From an uncultured Ignavibacteria bacterium (GTDB taxonomy: Bacteria; Bacteroidota; Ignavibacteria; Ch128b): DNA of 64,000 bases. Position 1 is the first letter of the stretch, and every line of letters begins with the position of its first letter. The translations under genes and the position numbers were made by a program. Below are positions 47,911-55,933 of this stretch, piece by piece. The stretch is from contig CALDZP010000017.1 in NCBI GenBank assembly GCA_937944105.1, positions 24,258 through 88,257 on the forward strand, read 5' to 3'. The notes beneath the pieces are model-generated. The model was given only the letters and a program-made list of their open reading frames with translations. It had not been told where the DNA came from and did not search any database.

Positions 47911-48834
47911 ATGCCTTCAAACTTTTTAATTAAAATTTTAAACGAATTTTTAATTTACTTAAAATCAATTCGTGGATACTCGCAAAATACAATCGATTCT
48001 TATAGAATTGATCTTGTAAGATTTTTGAATTTTCTTGAAGAAAAAGGAATTGATGATTATAATGATATCAATAAAACAATATTAAGTAGTTACTTTTCAA
48101 TTCTTGGAACTATTGGACTTTCGACTAGATCTATTTCAAGGAACTATTCATCAATTCGGAGTTTTTTCAGATACTTAGTTACTAATGACTACATAGAAAC
48201 TAACCCTGCATTAAAATTTAAAGGTCCAAAAATCAAGGTTAATCCACCTGAAGTTTTATCCTTTAGTGAAATTAGTAAAATTTTAGATCAACCAAATACA
48301 AAGACATTACTTGGATTACGAGATAAGGCAATGCTTGAATTTGCGTATGCAACAGGTGTTAGAGTTTCTGAATTAATTAATGTTAAAGTTAATGATCTTT
48401 TTTTTAATGAAGAGATAGTGAGAATATTTGGAAAAGGTTCAAAAGAGAGATTAGTACCAATTGGCTCTTCAGCCATCTACTGGGTTAACCAATATTTAAG
48501 TAAAGTCAGGCCAGTTCTGGCAAAAAAGGTTATCTCTGGAAATTTTCTTTTCCTTAATTTCCGTGGAAGAAAGCTAAGTCGTATGGGTTTCTTCAAAATT
48601 TTAAGGCAATATGTTAATGATGCAAAAATTGATAAAAATGTTCACCCGCATACAATAAGGCATTCGTTTGCAACTCATTTGCTTGAAAGAGGGGCGGATA
48701 TAAGAGTCGTTCAGGAATTACTCGGACATTCAAAAATTTCAACAACTCAAATTTATACACATCTTGATAGTTCAATGCTGAGAGAAGTGTTGATAAAATA
48801 TCATCCCAGAAGTCAGAGATTATATTCATCCTAA
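47911..48834 (+). CDS. Tyrosine recombinase XerC/XerD-type
   Basis: 307 residues. An N-terminal SAM-like core-binding domain (FLIYLKSIRGYSQNTIDSYR) is followed by the catalytic domain with R151 in YATGVRVSELI, K175 in GKGSKERLVPIG, H247 and R250 in HPHTIRHSFATHLLE, H273 in LLGHS and nucleophile Y282 in TTQIYTHL. Length and motifs suit the house-keeping XerC/D that resolves chromosome dimers rather than a phage integrase; no mobile element surrounds it. It cannot be split into XerC or XerD here. Confidence 0.92.
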   Translation: MPSNFLIKILNEFLIYLKSIRGYSQNTIDSYRIDLVRFLNFLEEKGIDDYNDINKTILSSYFSILGTIGLSTRSISRNYSSIRSFFRYLVTNDYIETNPALKFKGPKIKVNPPEVLSFSEISKILDQPNTKTLLGLRDKAMLEFAYATGVRVSELINVKVNDLFFNEEIVRIFGKGSKERLVPIGSSAIYWVNQYLSKVRPVLAKKVISGNFLFLNFRGRKLSRMGFFKILRQYVNDAKIDKNVHPHTIRHSFATHLLERGADIRVVQELLGHSKISTTQIYTHLDSSMLREVLIKYHPRSQRLYSS

Positions 48835-48846
48835 ATGGGAATAAAT

Positions 48847-49509
48847 ATGATAGAACAAATATCAATAAATCCAAAATTAGTTTTATTCTTATTATTCATA
48901 CCAGTATTTTTAATTTCGATTTCTTTTCATGAATTTGCTCATGCTTTTTTTGCTTATAAACTTGGTGATGATACAGCAAAAAGAATTGGAAGATTAACTC
49001 TCAATCCTTTCAAGCATATGGATTTAATAGGTACAATCTTAATTCCAGTTGCATCATTTGCATCAGGAATTGCATTGATTGGTTGGGCGAAACCTGTTCC
49101 AGTAAATCCACAAAAATTTCGAAATAAAAGATTGGGGGATGGAATAGTATCTTTTGTTGGTCCATTTTCGAACTTAATTCTTGCAATAGCAATATTTTTG
49201 CTACTATTGGTCTTGCCAGAAATTTCTTTATTTAATGTGAATGAACGAGAAATTCTTCTATCGGGAATTCTTAAATACGGGATTTATCTTAACATATTCC
49301 TTTTCCTTTTCAATCTTTTACCAATTCCACCACTGGATGGGATTCATATTCTTCATGCAATATTTAATTCAAAAATTACAGAGAAACTGGTTAATCTGGG
49401 AATGGTTGGATCGGTAATTTTGATTTTGTTTTTGTATAGTCCTTTGTGGAAATATTTTAATCAATTACTCAACTTTTTAGTGCAAATATTTTTAGAACCT
49501 CTTGGTTAA
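48847..49509 (+). CDS. Site-2 protease (M50) family membrane metalloprotease
   Basis: 220 residues from the ATG at 48847, chosen because GGGA lies six bases before it; an ATG at 48835 directly after the xer stop has no such site. The zinc motif HEFAH (H28, E29, H32) sits in ISISFHEFAHAFFAYKLGDD, and the third ligand in NLLPIPPLDGIHILHAIF. Five or six membrane helices, as in the short YwhC/FtsH-independent M50 group (S2P-M50B-like). The substrate is unknown. It follows the recombinase and overlaps the extended frame of the next gene. Confidence 0.9.
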   Translation: MIEQISINPKLVLFLLFIPVFLISISFHEFAHAFFAYKLGDDTAKRIGRLTLNPFKHMDLIGTILIPVASFASGIALIGWAKPVPVNPQKFRNKRLGDGIVSFVGPFSNLILAIAIFLLLLVLPEISLFNVNEREILLSGILKYGIYLNIFLFLFNLLPIPPLDGIHILHAIFNSKITEKLVNLGMVGSVILILFLYSPLWKYFNQLLNFLVQIFLEPLG

Positions 49510-49516
49510 AGAATTG

Positions 49517-50941
49517 ATGAAAAATCTTGTGACGATATTTTATAAATTTAGATACATCATTTTAATAATATCTCAAATAGTTTTTTTCTTTATCTACAAG
49601 TTAGTCCTTGAAGATTATTTCTTAAAGGTTATCAGAAATTTCAGTGAAAGTCTAGATTTATTTTATTATCTAAAAATTTTTATTTATTTACCCAGATCAA
49701 TCTTTGTTTCAATTCTGATTTTATCCATTATAATTTTACTGCGAGAGAGAATTCTGAATTCATTATTAAAATTAGATGAAAAATTATTTATCACTCTCTT
49801 ACTTGTTTTTTACGTTGTTATTCAGGTTAATATTTTATTGTTCATAAAGACTGTGCCTTATTCGGATAGTAAAAGATATTTAGAGCTTGCAGAAAATTTA
49901 TTTATCTCCGGCTCTTATATTAATGAATATGGAAATAAAACTGCTTTTTATCCTGTTGGATTACCTGCTTTACTATGTTTGCTAAAAAAATTTTTTGACG
50001 ATATGATAATAGCTGGAAGAATATTAAATATTATTTTTTCAACGGGAACAATGTTTTTTATATACAAAGTTTTTAGACTTATGATGAGTCGTAAAGAATT
50101 ATACATTTTTCTCTTGACATATTTTTTATTTCCGAATAATTTTTTTTCAGTAAACCCAATTTTAACTGAGCAAGGTTTTACTTTTTTAATATGGCTATTA
50201 ATTTATTTATTTGTTAATCATAAAAAATATTTCTCGATAGTTGGTGGGTTGATTCTCGGGTTGATGTTATACTTCAGGTCATATTCTCTTTTAATTTTAG
50301 GTGTGATTTTTATTTATTATTTAAAGGAAAAAATGCTTTTAGTAAAACTAAGAGAAATTTTTCTTATGGCTATATTAATGGTATTTATGATATTACCGTG
50401 GATAGCAAGAAATTATCAGGTTTTTAATTCTTTTGTTCCGATGACAACCAATGATGGCTTTAATTTTTTGATGGGTAATCACAAAAATTCACTTGGTAAT
50501 ATAAATTTTAATTTTGAATATAATATCTCAAATCCTAATGAAGCTGAAGAAAGCAAAAAAGCTTATTTGAAGGCATTTAGAGAATTAAAAGAAAATCCAA
50601 TTAAATTACTTTATCTTATTCCGTTCAAGTTATTTCATACATACAAACGAGGAGATGTCTATATAACATGGTCATTAAAACAAACTGAGAATGAATTAAA
50701 TCCTTTATTTGTATCAGTAATGTTTTATTTAACCAATCTTATATTTTATTTTGTTTTGATAATAGGAACAATGAAATTATTTTTGATCAATAATTTTACG
50801 ATGCATCAAAAATTTTTTATTTACTTGCTTATCTCATTCATAATTGTTTGTTTAGTTTATGTAGGAAATGAAAGATATATATTACCCGTGTTACCAATAC
50901 ATTTTTATTTCTTTTCATTAAATGTGGAAGAAAGTTATTAA
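49517..50941 (+). CDS. GT-C-type (GT39/ArnT-like) membrane glycosyltransferase
   Basis: 474 residues from the ATG at 49517 (a TTG at 49502 would overlap the protease gene). About ten to twelve membrane helices. After helix three comes TVPYSDSKRYLELAENLFIS then GSYINEYGNKTAFYPVGLPA, the first periplasmic loop of GT-C enzymes with its acidic residue, and PWIARNYQVFNSFVPMTTND later, typical of the ArnT/PMT_2 group. Such enzymes take sugars from polyprenyl phosphate on the periplasmic side. The acceptor is unknown. It overlaps the next, similar gene by 20 bases. Confidence 0.78.
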   Translation: MKNLVTIFYKFRYIILIISQIVFFFIYKLVLEDYFLKVIRNFSESLDLFYYLKIFIYLPRSIFVSILILSIIILLRERILNSLLKLDEKLFITLLLVFYVVIQVNILLFIKTVPYSDSKRYLELAENLFISGSYINEYGNKTAFYPVGLPALLCLLKKFFDDMIIAGRILNIIFSTGTMFFIYKVFRLMMSRKELYIFLLTYFLFPNNFFSVNPILTEQGFTFLIWLLIYLFVNHKKYFSIVGGLILGLMLYFRSYSLLILGVIFIYYLKEKMLLVKLREIFLMAILMVFMILPWIARNYQVFNSFVPMTTNDGFNFLMGNHKNSLGNINFNFEYNISNPNEAEESKKAYLKAFRELKENPIKLLYLIPFKLFHTYKRGDVYITWSLKQTENELNPLFVSVMFYLTNLIFYFVLIIGTMKLFLINNFTMHQKFFIYLLISFIIVCLVYVGNERYILPVLPIHFYFFSLNVEESY

Positions 50942-52241
50942 AAGATTAAGACCAATACATTTTTACTTTATCTCATTACTGCTGCAACTTGTAATTTTTG
51001 TAATCCATCGTTTTTATCCATTTCAATTAAACGATGATCCATGGTTTGAGTTATTTGCAAAGAAACTAATCTTACAGGATGGTGGCCCAATTATTTGGTC
51101 TCCTGATGGAGACTTAATAACTCATTCTCCACTACAAATTGGAAAGTATTACAACTGGCGTCCAATTGGATATAGTTTGTTTCTGTCACTAATATTTTTT
51201 ATTAAGACTAATGATTATTTCTTAGTTAGAACAATTTATCAAATGTTAGTTTATTCTTTTATTCCTGTTATGTTTTATAGAGTTTGTAAAAATTATTTTT
51301 CTGGCAATGAAAACTCTGAATTAAAGTCTAAAATCAGTGTTATGATTTTTATATTTAATCCTTTATTTCTTGTAGGTCATTTACAATCTCTCGACACATG
51401 GCTAAAAACCTTATTTGTCATCATTGCTTTCTTGTTAATTTTTGAGAATGGCAACAGGAATATTGTGTATTTAATTATTGTCTTTACTGGAATTTTTTTA
51501 ATTGCGCCCATCGGCTTCATTTCAATTATGTTATTTCTATTCTTTGCGAAAATTCTCAAAATGATCTCTCTAAAAAAATTTTTTATTATAACTATCACTA
51601 TGACTACTATAATTTTTTTCTACGGATTGAGAAATTATTATACCTTTGGAAGATTTGATTTAAGCAATTCAAGTTTTGGTTATAACCTTTGGTTGGGTAA
51701 TAATGAAAGAACATTAGATTTTTTAAAAAGACATTTTGGTGACGGTGCAACAATTGAAGATAAAATACTTCCCCACTTTAAAGACAGGTTTAAATTCCTT
51801 TCGAATTATTCAGAGTATGAGAAAAACGATTTTTTTACAAAGAATGCATTGGATTTCATTCTTAAAAATCCTTTAGTAACAATAGAATTAATATTTTGGA
51901 AAGCCATTGGATTTTGGTCACCACTTAGGATAAGAGAGTCACATTATACAGAGTCACCAATCAAAACAATAATCGCTTTTATTTATCAGGCACCTCTGGT
52001 ACTTAACTTTTTCATTTCATTTGTTCTTTTTGTCATCAGAAAAGAATGGAGATATAACAAACCTAAGTTATTGATCTTTTCATTTGCAATTTTTTGGTTT
52101 TTACCATATTTGATATTCTTCACACTATCAAGATACAGAACTCCTATTGAATTTCTATTGATAATTCTTTTAGTAGAGAATGCTTATAAATTTTACGAAA
52201 AAGTAAAACATTTTTTAGCTTTTAGTAAAAATAGTGTGTAG
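50922..52241 (+). CDS. GT-C-type membrane glycosyltransferase, second copy
   Basis: 439 residues with about ten membrane helices. The first large loop reads FQLNDDPWFELFAKKLILQD, then GKYYNWRPIGYSLFLSLIFF, again the GT-C arrangement with acidic residues after helix one and a WRPIGYSL phrase equivalent to the YPVGLPAL of its neighbour; FYGLRNYYTFGRFDLSNSSF and GYNLWLGNNERTLDF also parallel that protein. The two look like divergent members of one family and overlap by 20 bases. Substrates are unknown. Just downstream lies the repeat region. Confidence 0.75.
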   Translation: MWKKVIKRLRPIHFYFISLLLQLVIFVIHRFYPFQLNDDPWFELFAKKLILQDGGPIIWSPDGDLITHSPLQIGKYYNWRPIGYSLFLSLIFFIKTNDYFLVRTIYQMLVYSFIPVMFYRVCKNYFSGNENSELKSKISVMIFIFNPLFLVGHLQSLDTWLKTLFVIIAFLLIFENGNRNIVYLIIVFTGIFLIAPIGFISIMLFLFFAKILKMISLKKFFIITITMTTIIFFYGLRNYYTFGRFDLSNSSFGYNLWLGNNERTLDFLKRHFGDGATIEDKILPHFKDRFKFLSNYSEYEKNDFFTKNALDFILKNPLVTIELIFWKAIGFWSPLRIRESHYTESPIKTIIAFIYQAPLVLNFFISFVLFVIRKEWRYNKPKLLIFSFAIFWFLPYLIFFTLSRYRTPIEFLLIILLVENAYKFYEKVKHFLAFSKNSV

Positions 52242-52440
52242 TTTTTACTTATTTCATCTAAAGTGAACATTAAAATCTCAAAATCCTTTTCAATTCTCAT
52301 TTCTTGTATTACTCTTCTCAGTTAGAAATTAAATTTCATCAAAATGGAATGATGATTAAAAATTAATATTACGGTTACAAAAAAGTATTTTTCCAAGTAA
52401 CAATTCCATTAGCCGTTCACTGCTATTTCCCATACTAATC
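52242..52440. other. Gene-free stretch before the repeat array
   Basis: AT-rich, with no coding frame. A clear terminator for the two GT-C genes was not found. Confidence 0.4.
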
Positions 52441-52508
52441 AGGAAGTTGCAATCTTTTCTCAAAATTTTTTTGCACACATCATTGCTAGTGAAACGAATC
52501 AATCTTTT
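52441..52508. repeat. Degenerate copies of the palindromic repeat
   Basis: 52481-52508 (CATTGCTAGTGAAACGAATC, then AATCTTTT) aligns to the right arm and tail of the units that follow (CATTACGAGCGAAGCGAAGT then AATCTTTT) with several changes. 52441-52458 (GAAGTTGCAATCTTTT) looks like a shorter piece of the same. They are read as eroded members at the left edge of the array. Confidence 0.5.
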
Positions 52509-52556
52509 CTGGTTACGCCGACAACTACAGAAAAACTTTTTAGTTATTATGTAAAA

Positions 52557-53000
52557 GATTGCTTCATTCTTTCACGACTCGCAATGACTGCCACAACAAC
52601 CAGTCATTACGAGCGAAGCGAAGTAATCTTTTGTTATTAAATCAACAATTTCTTAAGCGCATTTCCGTTCTTTTATGAAGGATTGCTCCATTGTTTCACT
52701 CTTTGCAATGACTGCCACAATAACCAGTCATTACGAGCGAAGCGAAGTAATCTTTTGTTTTTAAATCAGCAATTTCTTAAGCGCATTTCCGTCCTTTTTT
52801 GGAGGATTGCTCCATTCTTTCACTCTTTGCAGTGACTGCCACAACAACCAGTCATTACGAGCGAAGCGAGGTAATCATTTGTTTTTAAATCAGCAATTTC
52901 TTAAGCGCATTTCCGTTCTTTTATGAAGGATTGCTCCATTGTTTCACTCTTTACGATGACTGTCACAATAATCAGTCATTACGAGCGAAGCGAAGTAATC
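52557..53000. repeat. Four tandem 124-bp units, each with a 72-bp imperfect palindrome
   Basis: The core CAGTCATTACGAGCGAAGCG starts at 52601, 52725, 52849 and 52973, exactly 124 bases apart. Each unit has a left arm (for unit one 52557-52590, GATTGCTTC...CGCAATGACTG), a ten-base loop, and a right arm (52601-52628, CAGTCATTACG...GAAGTAATC). The arms are inverted copies except for six extra bases in the left arm. A conserved 52-base spacer (with AATTTCTTAAGCGCATTTCC) separates the palindromes. Conservation of the spacer shows tandem duplication. The GAGCGAAGCGAAG core resembles a REP/MITE-like repeat seen scattered in many bacterial genomes. No protein is encoded; short frames across it are artefacts. 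Confidence 0.93.
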
Positions 53001-53051
53001 TTTTGTTTTTAAATCAGCAATTTCCAAAATGCATCCCTGTTTTTTGAAAAG

Positions 53052-53131
53052 GATTGCTTCAACTTTGATAAATAAAAATCTTGCAGTGATAACTGAATGG
53101 AATAGTTTTTGCGAAGCAAAGTAAAGCAATC
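53052..53131. repeat. Degenerate fifth unit of the palindromic repeat
   Basis: GATTGCTTCAAC at 53052 is at the expected phase (one base off), and GCGAAGCAAAGTAAAGCAAT (53111-53130) matches the right arm loosely. Another trace is TACGATTGAGATAAAGTAGT at 53151-53170. Confidence 0.6.
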
Positions 53132-53444
53132 TTTTACTTTTACCAGTTGTTACGATTGAGATAAAGTAGTCCTTTCTGTTTTTGTAAGCTTACTTTCAGA
53201 AGGCTTGTCGTTTTTTATCACAAACAAAATTCTGCAATCGGCCGAATTTATTCTAATCCATTATTCCATTGTTTACTAAAAAAAGATAGAGTTCAACGAA
53301 AAAAATAACCACAATATTTAAAATAAGCTCATTATTGTATTTATGTTTACATTAAAATTCTATCCAAAAAGTAATTTTAAAATTTCAAACACTGAACTAA
53401 ATTAAAACAAAACAATTTTTTGAATCTCATAATCAAAATAAATA
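53132..53444. other. Gene-free stretch downstream of the repeat array
   Basis: Apart from the repeat trace at 53151-53170, nothing was seen: no coding frame, no clear hairpin. Confidence 0.4.
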
Positions 53445-53921
53445 TCAAACTATCTCCCTGTTAATGTATCCGGAAAAATCTGTTTTAGCTTTTTCATATT
53501 TTTCATTAAAGAGATTAGAAGAGATTATAAAATCTGCAGTTGAACGATTACAAGCAGTAGGTATATTGTATAAAACAGCAATTCGAAGTAATGCTTTCAC
53601 ATCTACATCATGAGGAAGTGGTTGCATTGGATCCCAGAAAAAAATCAATATATCTATTTCTTCATTTGCAATAAGTGCACCAAGTTGTTGATCACCACCG
53701 AGTGGACCTGACTTGAGTTTTGTGATTTTTAATTCTTTTTTAGAAGTTGTATCGTTTGTTTCTAATTTTTTCTTCAAAACTTCTTCTATTAGTTTGCCGG
53801 TTGTACCTGTACACACCAATTTATGTTCAATTAGAATTTGCCAGTTCCATTCGACCCATTCGATCAAATCTTTTTTACAGTTATCGTGTGCAACAAGGGC
53901 AATTTTTTTTGTCTCTTTCAT
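53445..53921 (-). CDS. mgsA: Methylglyoxal synthase
   Basis: 158 residues, usual size. It converts dihydroxyacetone phosphate to methylglyoxal and phosphate, a bypass of lower glycolysis. Signatures: ALVAHDNCKKDLIEWVEWN with H12, the phosphate loop LVCTGTTGKLIEE, LKSGPLGGDQQLGALIA with D77, and IFFWDPMQPLPHDVDVKALL with D97 and H104. All proposed catalytic positions are kept. It is a single gene between the repeat region and the divergent ABC exporter gene. Confidence 0.96.
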   Translation of the reverse strand: MKETKKIALVAHDNCKKDLIEWVEWNWQILIEHKLVCTGTTGKLIEEVLKKKLETNDTTSKKELKITKLKSGPLGGDQQLGALIANEEIDILIFFWDPMQPLPHDVDVKALLRIAVLYNIPTACNRSTADFIISSNLFNEKYEKAKTDFSGYINREIV

Positions 53922-54025
53922 AAAATATTCACCTTATTTTTAATTTATTCTTAAAATTATGTTCTATGTTTTAACTTATCATTTACATATTTTTAAATGA
54001 TGATTAATTTAGATTTAAGCTATAA

Positions 54026-55933
54026 ATGAATGAATTAAATTTCAATAGACGAAAAGTTTATTTCAGGATTCTAAATTATTTAAAACCCTTCTGGAGACAC
54101 TTATTAGGTGTATTAATAACCTCAATATTTTTTACAGTCTTTAGTGGGCTCTCGATTTATCTAACAATTCCACTCCTTGAAACACTTTTCCAGACAGAAT
54201 TGAGAGAAGAACAACATTTATCTCCTACAGCTGAGTTAAGTCAGAAATTAGAAACTCAGGCTAAAAGTGGAGGATTTCTATCAGGATTAAAACGAGAATT
54301 GTCCGAGAATCTTTATGCATTTATTGATAGGCCATCGAAAAGAGAATCACTACTTAGAATTTGTGGTTTGATTGTTTTAACATTCTTCTTAAAAGGTTTA
54401 TTTGGTTATGTGCAGTCTTATCTTATGGCTTATATCGAGCAGGGGTTTATTAAAAATTTAAGAAATGAAACATTTTCGCATCTAAATAAGCTCTCGCTGA
54501 AATATTTTACAAATGAAAGAATTGGAAATTTAATCTCAAGAATTACCAATGATATCACGATGATAAACACTGGAATTTCCGCCAGTTTTGTTACACTTAC
54601 AAAAGATCCATTGCTTGTAATTGTTTTCCTAATACTTGCTCTTGCTATAAGCTGGCAACTAACATTGCTATCACTTATTGTGATGCCTTTTTCACTTGTC
54701 ATAATTAGCTGGTTAGGAGTAAAACTTTATAAACAGAGTTACATATTACAGAGTAAAATGGCTGATCTGACATCCTTTCTTCAGGAAAAAATTTATGGCA
54801 CCAAGATTGTAAAAGCTTTCAATATGGAAGCAAAAGAAAATGAAAATTTTTTCGAGTTAACGAATCACTTTTTTAGAATAATTTTAAGAATTACAAGAAT
54901 CAGAAATATTGCTCCACCTGTCACAGAATTTTTTAGTATTCTTGCTGGAGTTTTAATTATCTGGTATGGGGGAATTCAAGTTCTTGAATCTCATACATTA
55001 AAGGCAAGTGAATTTTTAGGATTCTTATTTATCATCTTTCAAATTATGCCACCAATTAAGGAACTAAGTAATGTTGCTAATAGAATTCAAGAATCAACTG
55101 CAGCTGCATCAAGAGTTTTTGAAATTATTGATGAACCTATAACTATAAAAAATAAACCAGATGCTATTCCTTTTAAGTCATTCAATGATAAAATTGTTTT
55201 TGATAAAGTTTCTTTTCATTATGATGAAAATCATAAATATATTTTGAGAAACATTTCATTTGAAGTTAAAAAAGGAGAGATTGCGGCGCTGGTCGGTCCA
55301 AGTGGAGCTGGTAAAACTACTCTTGTTGATTTGATTCCAAGATTTTATGATGTTACTGAAGGTGCAATTTATATCGATGGCATTGATATTCGTGATTATG
55401 ATTTAAAAACATTGAGAAATAATATTGGAATTGTAACTCAAGATCCAATTCTTTTTAACGACACCATTAGAAATAACATAAGCTATGGAATGGAGAAAGT
55501 TGAATTTGAAGAGGTTGTAAGAGCAGCAAAGGCTGCAAATGCTCATGATTTTATTCTGCAATTACCAGATGGCTACGATACAATTATTGGTGAAAGAGGA
55601 TTAAAACTTTCAGGAGGTCAGAGACAAAGAATTTCAATTGCTCGAGCTATTCTTAAAAATCCACCAATCATGATTTTAGATGAAGCAACTTCAGCTCTGG
55701 ATAGCGAATCTGAGATTCTTGTTCAAGAAGCCATTGAAAATTTAATGAAAGATAGAACTACTTTTGTAATTGCTCATCGTTTAAGTACGGTTAGAAATGC
55801 TGACAAAGTAATAGTAATAGATGAAGGAAGAATCGTTCAAATTGGTACACACTCTGAATTAATTCAGGATATTAATGGATTGTACTATCGACTTTATACG
55901 CTTCAATTTAGATTTAATGAGGTTGATGAATGA
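54026..55933 (+). CDS. MsbA-like ABC exporter (fused membrane and ATPase domains)
   Basis: 635 residues. Six membrane helices in the first 340 residues (ABC_membrane type I exporter fold), then the ATPase: Walker A ALVGPSGAGKTTLVDLIPRF at about residue 422, signature LKLSGGQRQRISIARAIL at about 528, Walker B PIMILDEATSALDSESE and the VIAHRLSTVRNADK histidine. It is the MsbA/lipid exporter group. Its four-base overlap (ATGA) with the O-antigen ligase-like gene suggests that it carries lipid A-core or a lipid-linked glycan to the periplasmic side for that protein. The cargo is inferred from context. Confidence 0.92.
   Translation: MNELNFNRRKVYFRILNYLKPFWRHLLGVLITSIFFTVFSGLSIYLTIPLLETLFQTELREEQHLSPTAELSQKLETQAKSGGFLSGLKRELSENLYAFIDRPSKRESLLRICGLIVLTFFLKGLFGYVQSYLMAYIEQGFIKNLRNETFSHLNKLSLKYFTNERIGNLISRITNDITMINTGISASFVTLTKDPLLVIVFLILALAISWQLTLLSLIVMPFSLVIISWLGVKLYKQSYILQSKMADLTSFLQEKIYGTKIVKAFNMEAKENENFFELTNHFFRIILRITRIRNIAPPVTEFFSILAGVLIIWYGGIQVLESHTLKASEFLGFLFIIFQIMPPIKELSNVANRIQESTAAASRVFEIIDEPITIKNKPDAIPFKSFNDKIVFDKVSFHYDENHKYILRNISFEVKKGEIAALVGPSGAGKTTLVDLIPRFYDVTEGAIYIDGIDIRDYDLKTLRNNIGIVTQDPILFNDTIRNNISYGMEKVEFEEVVRAAKAANAHDFILQLPDGYDTIIGERGLKLSGGQRQRISIARAILKNPPIMILDEATSALDSESEILVQEAIENLMKDRTTFVIAHRLSTVRNADKVIVIDEGRIVQIGTHSELIQDINGLYYRLYTLQFRFNEVDE

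Noticed and set aside
47911..48834. Tyrosine recombinase as a mobile-element integrase
   Set aside because: Motifs and length suit a house-keeping Xer protein; no attachment-site duplication, tRNA or phage/ICE gene lies near.
52557..53000. Possible CRISPR array
   Set aside because: Period is 124 bases, the spacers between palindromes are conserved rather than unique, and no cas gene is near.
52944..53129. 61-codon minus-strand frame ending in SLVMTDYCDSHRKE
   Set aside because: It is the translation of the palindromic repeat unit and its degenerate neighbour, has no ribosome binding site and no family.
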